Position numbers and translations under genes: made by a program. This document shows positions 46,640 to 55,618 of a stretch of 64,000 bases of DNA, piece by piece. Under the pieces are notes generated by a model. The model had not been told where the DNA came from. It saw nothing but the letters and a program-made list of their open reading frames with translations, and did no database searches. Source of the DNA: Methylorubrum thiocyanatum (GTDB lineage: Bacteria > Pseudomonadota > Alphaproteobacteria > Rhizobiales > Beijerinckiaceae); the NCBI GenBank assembly GCA_014138645.1, contig JACJIB010000002.1, forward strand, positions 1-64,000. The letters run 5' to 3'. Within the stretch, counting starts at the first letter, position 1. Each line of letters starts with the position of its first letter.

Positions 46640-46906
46640 TTACTCCGCGGCTTGCGCCAGCGGTACGACGGTGACGAATTCGCGACCGCGGCGGGTCTCG
46701 AACTGCACCTTGCCCGGGACGAGGGCGAACAGGGTGTGGTCCTTGCCCATGCCGACATTGGTGCCGGGATGCCACTTCGTGCCGCGCTGGCGCACGATGA
46801 TGTTGCCCGGAATGACGGCCTCCGAGCCGAACTTCTTGACGCCGAGGCGCCGGCCGGCGGAGTCGCGGCCGTTGCGGGACGAGCCGCCTGCTTTTTTGTG
46901 TGCCAT
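46640..46906 (-). CDS. rpmA: 50S ribosomal protein L27
   Basis: An 88-residue L27 with [20 protein letters not shown] and [20 protein letters not shown], full length for the family. It sits at the peptidyl-transferase centre of the 50S subunit. It follows rplU after a 91-base gap on the same strand, as usual. Confidence 0.97.
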   Translation of the reverse strand: MAHKKAGGSSRNGRDSAGRRLGVKKFGSEAVIPGNIIVRQRGTKWHPGTNVGMGKDHTLFALVPGKVQFETRRGREFVTVVPLAQAAE

Positions 46907-46997
46907 GGGATTGCTCCGGAATTCCTAGATCTGCGTTCGAGGCTTGCGGCCGGTTCAAGGGCCTCACGAAACTCCGCGGGAGTTTCGCGAGAGACGC

Positions 46998-47390
46998 TTA
47001 CTCGGCGGCGGCCGGGGCGGACTCGGCGGCCGGCTCGACCTTCCGGGTCTTGCGCGGCTCGGCCTTCGAGGACTTGCCGCCGGCGCTGATCTCGGTGATG
47101 CGCACGACCGTGAAGTCCTGACGGTGACCGCGGCGGCGGCGCGAGTTCTGGCGGCGGCGCTTCTTGAAGGCGATGACCTTCCGGGTGCGGCCGTGCTGGA
47201 CGATCTCGCCGGTGACGCCGACGCCCGACAGCAGAGGGGTGCCGATCTGGGTGGCATCGCCGTCGGTGAACAGCAGCACGTCGCCGAAGGTGACGGAGGC
47301 GCCGGCCTCACCCTCGAGGGTGGCCACGGTGATGACGTCGTTGGCGGCAACGCGATACTGCTTGCCGCCGGTCTTGATGACTGCGAACAT
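46998..47390 (-). CDS. rplU: 50S ribosomal protein L21
   Basis: A 130-residue L21 beginning MFAVIKTGGKQYRVAANDVI, with KKRRRQNSRRRRGHRQDFTV near the conserved end. About 25 extra residues, Ala/Glu/Pro/Lys-rich (KAEPRKTRKVEPAAESAPAA), extend the C-terminus, as in related alphaproteobacteria. GAGAGA precedes the ATG. A good sigma-70-type promoter lies 167-195 bases upstream. Confidence 0.97.
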   Translation of the reverse strand: MFAVIKTGGKQYRVAANDVITVATLEGEAGASVTFGDVLLFTDGDATQIGTPLLSGVGVTGEIVQHGRTRKVIAFKKRRRQNSRRRRGHRQDFTVVRITEISAGGKSSKAEPRKTRKVEPAAESAPAAAE

Positions 47391-47556
47391 CGTTGTCTCT
47401 CGTGTTCTCTGCCGGCCTCCGGCACCGTGAGCGCCTGGGCCGTCTTCTTGTTCAGGTCATCCGCGTGGATCGAGCCCCGTAAGGCGAGGCTTGGCCGTGT
47501 GCACGCGAACGCGAAACGCGCGGACTTCGTCGAGGAAGCCGCGCGTTGCGTTGGTC

Positions 47557-47585
47557 CGATAGTCTGCCGGGCGGGCTCCTGTCAA
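47557..47585 (-). promoter_or_regulatory. Sigma-70-type promoter of rplU-rpmA
   Basis: On the minus strand TTGACA (47580-47585) is followed by 17 bases and CTATCG (47557-47562). This is a perfect -35 with an alphaproteobacterial-like -10 (CTATAT-related). It drives the ribosomal protein pair and probably the genes beyond. Confidence 0.6.
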
Positions 47586-47681
47586 TGCCGCACGGCGCTT
47601 CGGCCAGGGATCGGCGCTCGATGAACGAGCCCGCCTTTCATACGGTTTACGGTTGAAGAGTTCGGTCTGGCGTTGACCTCC

Positions 47682-47797
47682 GTCATTCCGGGGCGCCGCA
47701 GGCGAACCCGGAATCCATGACTGGCCTCGACGGGGACGCGCCTCCCGCATCACGGGTGGATCCCGGGTTCCGCTGCGCGGCCCCGGGATGACGGGAG
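47682..47797. repeat. Interspersed palindromic element
   Basis: The stretch contains GTCATTCCGGGGCGCCGCAG with an inverted partner (GCGAACCCGGAATCC) and then a second foldback (ATCCCGGGTTCCGCTGCGCG with GCCCCGGGATGAC). It belongs to the same family as 31839-31956 and 59024-59059. It lies between rplU's promoter and the pirin gene. Confidence 0.7.
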
Positions 47798-47830
47798 ATG
47801 GTCATACCGAAGCGATCAACCGGGACCGTA

Positions 47831-48763
47831 TCAGGGAAGCGGGATGAACTCGGCCCGGTCGTCCGGCGGCAGGTCGAACCGCCCCTCGCCCCAGGCCCCG
47901 CGCCGCCATTCCTCCTTGGCCGCCTCGATCTTCTCGCGGCTCGACGAGACGAAGTTCCACCAGATGTAGCGCGGACCGCCGAGCGTCGCGCCGCCGAGCG
48001 CCATCAGCCGGGCGCCGGACGGGCCGGCGGCGACGGTGATGCGGTCGCCGGGGCGGAACACCATCATGCGGCCGGCCTCAAAGTCCTGCCCCGCGATGGA
48101 GATGGTGCCCTCGACCACGTAGAGGCCGCGGTCCTCGTGATCGTCGGGCAGCGGGAAGCAGGTGCCGGGCGCGAGCGTCACGTCGGCATAGAAGGTGTCC
48201 GAGAAGACGTTGGCCGGCGCCCTCTCCCCGTAGGCGTGTCCGAGGATGAGGCGCAGGCTCACGCCGCCGTCCTCGATCATCGGCAGGGTCGCCTTGCCGT
48301 GATGCTCGAAGCTCGGCGCCGTATCCTCGTGGCTCTCGGGCAGCGCGACCCAGGTCTGGATGCCGTAGAGGGAGTGGGGCGCCCGGCGGGTCTCCGGCGT
48401 CGTGCGTTCGGAATGCGTCACGCCGCGGCCGGCGACCATCCAGTTCACCGCGCCCGGCAGGATCGTCTGGTTCGTGCCCAGGCTGTCGCGGTGCTGGAAC
48501 TCGCCGCGATACAGGTAGGTCACGGTCGCGAGCCCGATATGCGGGTGCGGGCGCACGTCGACGCCCTTGCCGGTGATGAACTCGGCCGGACCCGCTTGAT
48601 CGAAGAAGATGAACGGGCCGACCATCTGGCGCTTGGGGGCCGGAAGGGCCCGGCGCACCTCGAACCCGCCGAGGTCGTGGGCACGGGGAACGATCAGGGT
48701 TTCGATCGCGTCGATCCCGACGGCGTTCGGGCAACCGGGTTCCAGGGCCGGGTTCCAGCTCAT
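47831..48763 (-). CDS. Pirin family protein
   Basis: A 310-residue pirin with the two-cupin fold. The N-terminal metal-binding motif GVDVRPHPHIGLATVTYLYR and the following WMVAGRGVTHSERTT are typical. Bacterial pirins bind Fe2+ and have been linked to quercetinase-like dioxygenase activity or regulation of enzymes. The start MSWNPALEPGCPNA follows a weak ribosome binding site. It stands alone between the HerA-like ATPase gene and the rplU region. Confidence 0.9.
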   Translation of the reverse strand: MSWNPALEPGCPNAVGIDAIETLIVPRAHDLGGFEVRRALPAPKRQMVGPFIFFDQAGPAEFITGKGVDVRPHPHIGLATVTYLYRGEFQHRDSLGTNQTILPGAVNWMVAGRGVTHSERTTPETRRAPHSLYGIQTWVALPESHEDTAPSFEHHGKATLPMIEDGGVSLRLILGHAYGERAPANVFSDTFYADVTLAPGTCFPLPDDHEDRGLYVVEGTISIAGQDFEAGRMMVFRPGDRITVAAGPSGARLMALGGATLGGPRYIWWNFVSSSREKIEAAKEEWRRGAWGEGRFDLPPDDRAEFIPLP

Positions 48764-48812
48764 CGTGCATCTCCTCGGAGTCTCGAGCCGGCCGATCGCC
48801 GGCCCGTCCTCG

Positions 48813-50360
48813 CTACCGCTTCGTCAGCCCGCCGAGCACGTTCCTCAGGATCGCGTCGCCCACCTCCGTGCCGACCTTGCGCGCCATGGAGCGGGCGGCG
48901 TTGCCGATGACCTGCTCGGCCAGACTCGGCGGCGGGCGGCGGGTGCGGCCCTTGCCCTTGGGCGCGGCCTCCTCGCCGCCACCCAAGATCCCGCCGAGCC
49001 AGCCGCCCAGCATGCCCGACAATCCGCCCTCGCTCCGGCCCGCCGCTTCCGCCGGGGCGGCATCCAGATGCTTGCGCCGGGCCAGCATCTCGTAGGCGCT
49101 CTCGTTGTCGACCGCCTCGTCGTACTTCCCGCGCAACGGGCTCTGCTGAAGGATCGCGGCGCGCTCGGCCGGCGTCAGCGGCCCGACGCGGCCCTGCGGC
49201 GGGGCGATCAGGGCCCGCTCCACGACCGAGGGCGTCCCCTTGGCCTCGAGGAAACTCACCAGCGCCTCGCCGACGGCGAGTTCGGTGATCGCCTTGCCGA
49301 CATCGAAGCCGGGATTCTGGCGGAAGGTCTCGGCGGCGGCGCGCACGGCGCGCTGGTCGCGGGGGGTGAAGGCGCGCAGCGCGTGCTGCACCCGGTTGCC
49401 GAGTTGGCCGAGCACGGTTTCCGGCACGTCGAGCGGGTTCTGCGTCACGAAGTAGACGCCGACGCCCTTGGAGCGGATCAGCCGCACCACCTGCTCCACC
49501 GCGTCGAGTAGCGCCTTGGGCGCGTCGTTGAACAGCAGGTGCGCCTCGTCGAAGAAGAATACCAGCTTGGGCTTGTCGAGATCGCCCACTTCGGGGAGCT
49601 GCTCGAACAGCTCGGAGAGCAGCCACAGCAGGAACGAGGCGTAGAGGCGCGGCCGCTGCATCAGCCGATCGGCGGCCAGGATGTTGACGAAGCCCCTGCC
49701 CTCCCGGTCGGTGCGCATGAAGTCCTTCAGGTCGAGCGCCGGCTCGCCGAGGAATGTGTCGGCGCCCTGGTTCTCGAGCACGAGGAGCGCGCGCTGGATC
49801 GCGCCGATCGAGGCGCCCGAGACGTTGCCGTAGGTGCCCGAGAGCTCCTTCGCGTTCTCCGACAGGAAGGTGAGGAGCGCGCGCAGGTCCTTCAGGTCGA
49901 TCAGAGGCCATTGATTCTCGTCGGCCACCCGGAAGGCGATGTTGAGCACGCCCTCCTGGATGTCGTTGAGTTCGAGCAGGCGGGCGAGCAGGAGCGGGCC
50001 CATCTCGGTGACGGTGCAGCGGATCGGATGACCCTGCTCGCCGAACACGTCCCAGAAGATCGTCGGGAAGCGGTCGGGCTCGTAGGCGATCCCGAGTTCC
50101 TCGGCGCGCTTGACGAAGGGGGGCTTGGCCTCGCCCGCGGCGGCAAGCCCCGACAGATCACCCTTGATGTCGGCGGCGAAGACCGGGACGCCCGCGTTGG
50201 AGAATCCCTCTGCCAGAACCTGCAGCGTCACCGTCTTGCCGGTGCCGGTGGCGCCCGCCACGAGGCCGTGGCGGTTGGCGAGCCGCAGGGTCAGCACTTC
50301 GGGCTTCGGCTGCGGGCCCGTGCTCCGGCCGACCAGAATCGTCCCCTCGCCCGCCGCCAT
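48813..50360 (-). CDS. HerA-like DNA translocase/helicase (DUF853)
   Basis: A 515-residue P-loop ATPase: [20 protein letters not shown] (Walker A), [20 protein letters not shown] (Walker B) and [20 protein letters not shown] (sensor). It matches bacterial HerA/DUF853 proteins, which are ring-shaped DNA-translocating ATPases. The tail ends with [18 protein letters not shown], then a basic region. The role is unclear; DNA end processing or antiphage defence with a nuclease partner are known for relatives, but no nuclease gene is adjacent. I chose the Met at 50360, as the longer frame has no conserved content. The next gene upstream is divergent. Confidence 0.85.
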   Translation of the reverse strand: MAAGEGTILVGRSTGPQPKPEVLTLRLANRHGLVAGATGTGKTVTLQVLAEGFSNAGVPVFAADIKGDLSGLAAAGEAKPPFVKRAEELGIAYEPDRFPTIFWDVFGEQGHPIRCTVTEMGPLLLARLLELNDIQEGVLNIAFRVADENQWPLIDLKDLRALLTFLSENAKELSGTYGNVSGASIGAIQRALLVLENQGADTFLGEPALDLKDFMRTDREGRGFVNILAADRLMQRPRLYASFLLWLLSELFEQLPEVGDLDKPKLVFFFDEAHLLFNDAPKALLDAVEQVVRLIRSKGVGVYFVTQNPLDVPETVLGQLGNRVQHALRAFTPRDQRAVRAAAETFRQNPGFDVGKAITELAVGEALVSFLEAKGTPSVVERALIAPPQGRVGPLTPAERAAILQQSPLRGKYDEAVDNESAYEMLARRKHLDAAPAEAAGRSEGGLSGMLGGWLGGILGGGEEAAPKGKGRTRRPPPSLAEQVIGNAARSMARKVGTEVGDAILRNVLGGLTKR

Positions 50361-50505
50361 GCTCGCCTCGCCCGCACCGTGACCGTTGTCGCCGACAGGG
50401 TATGGCGCGCCGCGCGTCCGATCCAGGGGCTCGATGGGCGGCAACCCTTGATTTCGCCGCCGCCGCGTCGGACAGACGAAGAACCTGCCAGAGAGGAAGC
50501 GTTTC

Positions 50506-50892
50506 ATGGAAGAGCTGATTGCCCGCGTCACCAACCGCACGGGCCTCGACGCGGCGACCGCCAAGACCGCGATCGGTCACATCCTGGCCTTCCTGCAGAA
50601 GGAGGGGCCGGCGACCGAGGTGAGCCAGATGATGGCCGCGCTTCCGGGCTCCGAGGCGGCGGTCGCCGAGGCCAATGCCGGGGACGGCGGCGGCGGGCTG
50701 ATGGGCATGCTCGGCGGCATGATGGGCGGCGGCGTGATGGCGCTCGGCCAGAAGCTGATCTCCGCCGGCGTGCCGATGAACCAGATGCAGCCGCTCGGCC
50801 AGGAACTCTTCGCCTATGGCCGCGAGACCGCCGGCGAGGACGTGATGGGGCCGATCGTCGGCTCGATCCCGGGCCTGAACCAGTTCGTCTGA
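50506..50892 (+). CDS. Small helical protein, possibly DUF2267/DUF2780-like
   Basis: A 128-residue protein starting [20 protein letters not shown], then [20 protein letters not shown] and a Gly/Met-rich hydrophobic middle ([20 protein letters not shown]). The N-terminal helices resemble small stress-associated DUF2267- or DUF2780-type proteins, but I am not sure of the family. GAGAGGAAG precedes the ATG at ideal spacing. It is divergent from the HerA-like gene. Confidence 0.6.
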   Translation: MEELIARVTNRTGLDAATAKTAIGHILAFLQKEGPATEVSQMMAALPGSEAAVAEANAGDGGGGLMGMLGGMMGGGVMALGQKLISAGVPMNQMQPLGQELFAYGRETAGEDVMGPIVGSIPGLNQFV

Positions 50893-51106
50893 GACCGCAG
50901 GACCCAGCGGTAAGCCCCTGAGATCGTTAGCCGGTTTTCAATTGCCGGCTATCGCGTGAACTTCGCGCGAAGCCTCGCAACGGCTTCGCGCAAGTCGCTG
51001 TAAAAGCGAAAAGATTTCCGTCATAAAAGCGTGCGGCCTTCATGTTGTTGTCGCCGCGCAAGAGGACGCATCGCGCGGCCTCCGCCGCGACGGGATCGTC
51101 TCGCTC

Positions 51107-52105
51107 ATGCTGCCGAATTTTTCCCCGCGCGAGGCCACGGCGGCGTGGAAGGCCGGCTGGGAGACCAAGGTCCAGGCCCCCTTCGCCCGCTTCCGCCAGA
51201 CCTTCGAGGGCAGCGACTTCGCGCTGCCCGGGTCGGCACCGATCCTGCTGAAATCCCGGGCCAAGCGGGTGCTGCTCGAACCGGGGCTCGATCCCAGCCT
51301 CGGCCGGATCGGTCCGCTCGAGGTGCGGCTCGCCACCACCAAGTCCGAGATCCGCCGGGCGCAGCGCCTGCGCTTCCGCGTGTTCTACGAGGAGATGTCG
51401 GCGGTGCCGACCGGCATGGCCGCCCTCAAGCGCCGCGACGTCGATGCCTACGACGCCATCTGCGACCACCTCCTGGTGATCGATCACGCCGCGACCGAGG
51501 CCAAGCCGTTCCGCAAGGCGCGGCCGAAGGTGGTCGGCACCTACCGGCTGCTGCGCCAGGACCGGGCGGAGGCGCATTTCGGCTTCTACTCCTCGGGGGA
51601 GTACGACCTCGCCCCCCTGCTGGAGCGCCATCCGGGCAAGCGCTTCCTCGAACTCGGCCGCTCCTGCGTGCTGAAGCCCTACCGCACCAAGCGCACCGTC
51701 GAACTCCTGTGGCACGGCATCTGGACCTATGTGCTGCACCACCGCATCGATGCGATGCTCGGCTGCGCCAGCCTGGAGGGCACCGATCCGGATCGCCTCG
51801 CGCTGCCCCTGAGCTTCCTTCACCATCACGCCCGCGCCCCCGAGGCGTGGCGCGCCCGCGCCCTGCCCGAGCGCTACGTCGCGATGGACCGGCTGGCGAA
51901 GGAGGCGGTCGATCCGAAGGCCGCGCTGATGGCGCTGCCGCCGCTGGTGAAGGGCTATCTCCGGGTCGGGGCGACCTTCGGCGACGGGGCGGTGGTGGAC
52001 CGGCAGTTCGGCACCACCGACGTGCTCGTGGTGCTGCCGGTCTCGGCCATCGCGGCCCGCTACATCGGCCATTTCGGCGCGGGTGCGGATCGGCACGCCG
52101 CCTGA
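51107..52105 (+). CDS. Ornithine-lipid N-acyltransferase (OlsB-like)
   Basis: A 332-residue GNAT-fold acyltransferase: LATTKSEIRRAQRLRFRVFY, EEMSAVPTGMAALKRRDVDA, CDHLLVIDHAA and FLELGRSCVLKPYRTKRTVE, matching the OlsB/hemolysin-like family that makes lyso-ornithine lipid from ornithine and 3-hydroxyacyl-ACP. It is likely a membrane-associated enzyme. No olsA gene is adjacent. Alternative: a related N-acyltransferase of the same fold. The MFS transporter gene follows 76 bases downstream. Confidence 0.75.
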   Translation: MLPNFSPREATAAWKAGWETKVQAPFARFRQTFEGSDFALPGSAPILLKSRAKRVLLEPGLDPSLGRIGPLEVRLATTKSEIRRAQRLRFRVFYEEMSAVPTGMAALKRRDVDAYDAICDHLLVIDHAATEAKPFRKARPKVVGTYRLLRQDRAEAHFGFYSSGEYDLAPLLERHPGKRFLELGRSCVLKPYRTKRTVELLWHGIWTYVLHHRIDAMLGCASLEGTDPDRLALPLSFLHHHARAPEAWRARALPERYVAMDRLAKEAVDPKAALMALPPLVKGYLRVGATFGDGAVVDRQFGTTDVLVVLPVSAIAARYIGHFGAGADRHAA

Positions 52106-52181
52106 ACGCGGCGGGTTGCCGAGCGGGGTGAAGCCGGTTCAGGCCGGGCATCCCCCAACCCCCGCGCGTCCTCCGAAGGCC

Positions 52182-53351
52182 ATGCCCGCCGTCTCCGCCC
52201 CGCTCTCCGATCGCGACCGCCTCGGCGCGATGGCCGCCGCGATCACCTGCGTGGCGGTGGTGGGCACCGGGCTCGGTCTGTCGATCCCGCTCCTGTCGCT
52301 GGAGATGGAGCGGATGGGGGCGTCGAGCGTCGTCATCGGCCTCAACACGGCGGTGGCGGGCTTCGCGGCGATCCTCACGGTGCCGTTCGTGCCGCGGCTC
52401 GCCGCCCGGGTCGGCGTGGTGCGCCTGCTGATCCTGGCGATCGGGCTCGGCGGGCTGTGCCTCACCGCCTTCAAGCTCTTCCCCAGCCTCGTCCTGTGGT
52501 TCCCCCTGCGCTTCGTCTTCTCGACGACGATGGGCGTGCTGTTCGTCCTCTCCGAGTACTGGATCAACGACGCGGCCCCGCCGGAGCGGCGCGGGCTGGT
52601 GATGGGCGTCTACGCCACGGTGCTCGCCATCGGTTTCGCCATCGGGCCGACCTTGCTGACGCTGCTCGGCACCGACGGCTTCGCGCCGTATCTCGCCGGC
52701 TCGGCCCTGTTCTTCCTCGGACTCATGCCGCTCGTGCTGGCCCGCAACCTCTCGCCCGATCTCGGGCACGACGAGGGGGCCGGTCTCGTGACCTATCTGC
52801 GCCTCGCGCCGCTCGCCGTGCTGGCGGCCGCCCTCTACGGCGCGGTGGAGGCGGGCGCCTTCGCCATCCTGCCGCTCTACGGCCTGCGCATCGGCCTCGA
52901 CGCGCAGGTCTCCGCCGCCCTCGTGAGCGCGGTGGCGCTTGGCAACGTCCTCTTCCAGATCCCCATCGGCCTGCTGGCCGACCGGGTGGACCGGCGCTTC
53001 GTGCTGCTCGGGGGCAGCCTCGCGGGAGCGTTCGGGGCGGCCCTGATTCCGGCGGCCTCGGCTTCCCTGCCGGTGCTCGCCGCCCTGCTCTTCGTCTGGG
53101 GCGGGATCGTCGGCACGCTCTACACGGTGGGCCTCGCCCATCTCGGCGCGACCCTGCGCGGGCCGGATCTGGCCGGCGCCAACGCGGCCTTCGTGATGCT
53201 CTACAATGCCGGGCTGATGCTCGGGCCGCCGCTGATCGGCGGCGGTATGGATCTCCATCCGCCGCAAGGCTTTGCCCTCGCGCTGAGCCTGCTCTTCGCG
53301 CTCTACGCGGTGCCGGTGGCGCGCAGCCTCGCGCGGGGACGCGCCGGCTGA
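52182..53351 (+). CDS. MFS transporter
   Basis: A 389-residue major-facilitator protein with twelve likely membrane helices. Segments include ITCVAVVGTGLGLSIPLLSL, SSVVIGLNTAVAGFAAILTV, YWINDAAPPERRGLVMGVYA and the C-terminal half NVLFQIPIGLLADRVDRRFV, the canonical cytoplasmic loop motif of the family. The substrate is unknown; homologues are often drug or metabolite exporters. The Met at 52182 follows a GAAGG motif. It follows the OlsB-like gene on the same strand. Confidence 0.85.
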   Translation: MPAVSAPLSDRDRLGAMAAAITCVAVVGTGLGLSIPLLSLEMERMGASSVVIGLNTAVAGFAAILTVPFVPRLAARVGVVRLLILAIGLGGLCLTAFKLFPSLVLWFPLRFVFSTTMGVLFVLSEYWINDAAPPERRGLVMGVYATVLAIGFAIGPTLLTLLGTDGFAPYLAGSALFFLGLMPLVLARNLSPDLGHDEGAGLVTYLRLAPLAVLAAALYGAVEAGAFAILPLYGLRIGLDAQVSAALVSAVALGNVLFQIPIGLLADRVDRRFVLLGGSLAGAFGAALIPAASASLPVLAALLFVWGGIVGTLYTVGLAHLGATLRGPDLAGANAAFVMLYNAGLMLGPPLIGGGMDLHPPQGFALALSLLFALYAVPVARSLARGRAG

Positions 53352-53364
53352 GGGGGCGGGAGAC

Positions 53365-53390
53365 GGAACGGGGCCGCCGCGATGCCCGTT
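53365..53390 (+). promoter_or_regulatory. EcfG-type stress promoter, perfect match
   Basis: GGAAC (53365-53369) is followed by exactly 17 bases and CGTT (53387-53390), the consensus for the alphaproteobacterial general-stress sigma factor EcfG (regulated by PhyR in methylobacteria). It lies 62 bases before the ATG of the 42-residue peptide gene. Confidence 0.65.
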
Positions 53391-53452
53391 ATCGCGTTGA
53401 AGCTGCACTGTTGCCCCGCACGCCAAACCCCGCACGCGAAGGAGCCCGACCC

Positions 53453-53581
53453 ATGAGCCTCATCGGACGCATCGTCACCAAGATCCTCGGCACCGACGAC
53501 CGCGTCGTCGCCCGCGACGACCGCAACGCCGGATCGAGCTCCCCGATCGGCCGTCTCGTGACGAAGATCCTGCGCAAGTAG
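53453..53581 (+). CDS. 42-residue peptide with duplicated motif
   Basis: A very short gene (MSLIGRIVTKILGTDDRVVA, then RDDRNAGSSSPIGRLVTKIL and RK) in which IGRIVTKIL recurs as IGRLVTKIL. Each copy would form an amphipathic basic helix, separated by an Asp/Arg/Gly/Ser spacer. GAAGGAG sits ten bases before the ATG, an EcfG promoter lies just upstream and a strong terminator just downstream, so it looks like an independent transcription unit. Function unknown; a membrane- or partner-binding stress peptide is a guess. Confidence 0.75.
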   Translation: MSLIGRIVTKILGTDDRVVARDDRNAGSSSPIGRLVTKILRK

Positions 53582-53606
53582 TCGCCGCAGCCGGCGGACA
53601 CTTACG

Positions 53607-53646
53607 AGGGCCGGCCGCCTGTCAGCGGGCGGTGCGGCCCTTTTTC
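53607..53646 (+). terminator. Intrinsic terminator of the 42-residue peptide gene
   Basis: Outer stem agggccg/cggccct with an inner gccgcc/ggcggt stem, followed by CCCTTTTTCG. It ends the plus-strand transcript of the small peptide 25 bases past its stop. Confidence 0.75.
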
Positions 53647-53796
53647 GCGCGGCGCGCCGGCCTCGTCCGGCGGGGTGGCCTTTTCCTGATGCGGCCTTTA
53701 TGCCCCTGGCCCGTCTCCGCTCTCGAATCCTCACAGCCGAAGGCTCAGGTTCCTGCCGCGGTCCATCGACCGGACCGCGCGACCCGATCTGCGATC

Positions 53797-54042
53797 ATGT
53801 CCCTCTCTCACGAAGCTGTCGCGACCGCCGAATTCCCGGTGGCCGAAACCGAGGCGAGCCGAGGCTTGCCGAGCTATGTCGTCGGCCAGGACGGTCAGGG
53901 CCGCTGGATCGCCCTGGAAAGCCACGGCCTCGGCGGCTATTTCCGCAGCCGCGAGGCGGCGTTCCATTACGCGGTGAGCCAGACCGGCCGCCGCGCCGGC
54001 GCGGTGCGCCTCAGCGCCGAGCCGCTGCGCATCGCCCTTTGA
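53797..54042 (+). CDS. Small hypothetical protein
   Basis: An 81-residue protein beginning MSLSHEAVATAEFPVAETEA and containing SYVVGQDGQGRWIALESHGL, GGYFRSREAAFHYAVSQTGR. The second half has a strand-helix pattern of a small globular domain. No recognised family. The ATG at 53797 lacks a strong ribosome binding site; upstream in-frame sequence is low quality. It converges on the patatin gene. Confidence 0.55.
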   Translation: MSLSHEAVATAEFPVAETEASRGLPSYVVGQDGQGRWIALESHGLGGYFRSREAAFHYAVSQTGRRAGAVRLSAEPLRIAL

Positions 54043-54068
54043 GGTTTGCCCCTTGAAGGCCGCGGGGC

Positions 54069-55268
54069 TCAGCGCCCCGCCACCGCCTCCCGCACCACGC
54101 GCTTGACCAGCGGCTCGGCCGGCACGCTCGGCTGCCAGAACTGGCCGGTGCGGCCGGCCTCGTAGCCGAACTGGTAGAGGCTGCGCATATAGCCCGTGTC
54201 GAAGCCGCGGGCCGTCGTGGTCTGCGGTGCGCTCTCGTCGATATAGGTCAGGTTGAAGCCGATCCCGTTGCGGCGGGCGAAGGCGTCGGTGGCCACCAGC
54301 GTCGCGCGGGAGCGGGCGCGGCTCGCGGTGGTGAAGGACTTCTCGACGATCGACAGGGTGTTGTTCTTCGTCACGTCGAATTCGGGCTCCAGCCGCCCGT
54401 TGATGACGACGTAGATGTCGGCCTTGCCGGCGTTGCGGAAGCGTCCGTCGCGCACGAGGAACGACTGCGGCAGGGTGAAGACCGGCGTCACGACCGAGCC
54501 GTCCACGTGCATCTCCTGGAAGGCGCGGCCCTCCGCCTGCACGTCGAGGAGCTGGGGCGGGAACACCGCCGGGATGCTGGCCGAGGCCGTGAGCACGTCG
54601 GTGAACAGCGAGACCGCGTTGGGCGCGCCGCTCGCGGCAATGGCGCCCATGTTCCAGATCACCGCGCGCTGGGTGTCGAGGTTCGTCGTCACCACGAGCA
54701 GGCGGCGGCCCTTGGCGTGCTCCTCGGCAACCGCCTGGAGCAGGTCGGGGGTGACGTAGCGGGCGATCAGGTTGCGCAGGCGCCCGTCGCCGAACAGGCC
54801 GGAGCCGAACAGCACGTTGGCGAGGCTCGGGCTCTGCACGAGCGATTCGGCGGCGCCGCTGGTGTAGATGTCGGTAAGGTACGAATCGTAGGCCGGCCCG
54901 AGGAAGGCGAAGGGCGCGATCAGGGCGCCGGTCGAGACGCCGGAGACGATGGTGAAGTCCGGCCGCTTGCCCGAGGCGGTCCAGCCGTTGAGCACGCCCG
55001 CGCCGTAGGCGCCGTCACCGCCGCCGCCCGAGAGCGCGAGGTAGCTGAAGGCCTGCCGCTTCTTCTGCGGGCCGGCGGCCATCGCCACGAAGTCGGCCGC
55101 GCTCGAATCGGCATAGGCCCGCACGCCGACCATGCCCGGCACGGTCGCGGCATCCGCCTCGTCCTTGGTGTAGCTCGTCCGCGGCAACGAGGAGCAGGCC
55201 GCGGCCTGCCCGGCAACCGCCGCGGCGAGGAGCAGGCGCGACCAGCGGAAACCCTTTGGCATCGACAT
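54069..55268 (-). CDS. Patatin-like phospholipase, probable lipoprotein
   Basis: A 399-residue protein with a hydrophobic N-terminus (FRWSRLLLAAAVAGQAAACS) ending in an atypical lipobox with Cys25. The patatin fold shows the oxyanion-hole Gly motif LALSGGGGDGAYGAGVLNGW, the nucleophile elbow GVSTGALIAPFAFL (Ser112) and the catalytic-dyad Asp in MHVDGSVVTPVF, so it should be an active lipid acyl hydrolase on the cell envelope. The substrate, perhaps phospholipids or lysophospholipids, is inferred from the family. Alone on its strand between two plus-strand genes. Confidence 0.85.
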   Translation of the reverse strand: MSMPKGFRWSRLLLAAAVAGQAAACSSLPRTSYTKDEADAATVPGMVGVRAYADSSAADFVAMAAGPQKKRQAFSYLALSGGGGDGAYGAGVLNGWTASGKRPDFTIVSGVSTGALIAPFAFLGPAYDSYLTDIYTSGAAESLVQSPSLANVLFGSGLFGDGRLRNLIARYVTPDLLQAVAEEHAKGRRLLVVTTNLDTQRAVIWNMGAIAASGAPNAVSLFTDVLTASASIPAVFPPQLLDVQAEGRAFQEMHVDGSVVTPVFTLPQSFLVRDGRFRNAGKADIYVVINGRLEPEFDVTKNNTLSIVEKSFTTASRARSRATLVATDAFARRNGIGFNLTYIDESAPQTTTARGFDTGYMRSLYQFGYEAGRTGQFWQPSVPAEPLVKRVVREAVAGR

Positions 55269-55618
55269 GACCTGAACAAGCCCGGAGGAAGGGGGGCCAG
55301 CCTACACCAAACGAGCTTGGCCGTATTGCGTTCCCACACAGGGCCGCCGCGCTCGGCTATCGGCTGATGCCGCGCTGCCACAACGGGAGACGGCGGCCGG
55401 CCCTGACCGATCTCTCCTGACTCCGCTCGCTTGCGCGAGACTGTGGCGGCGAGCGGGAGCGGTCGGCGGGCGCTGCGGGTTAGGGTCGGGGTGTGCCCTA
55501 TCTCTCGGAATTGTCATATGTTCTGCCCGTGCCCGCAGGTTAGGAGTCCACCGATGTCCGGAGCCGAGCACGAGACACCGATTGTGTTCCCCGTCCCCGG
55601 TGCGGGCGGGAGGCGCGC
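55269..55618. other. Intergenic, no supported gene
   Basis: Separates the divergent patatin and HhH genes (350 bases) and so must contain both promoters, but I cannot place them confidently. No repeat or terminator was recognised. Confidence 0.5.
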
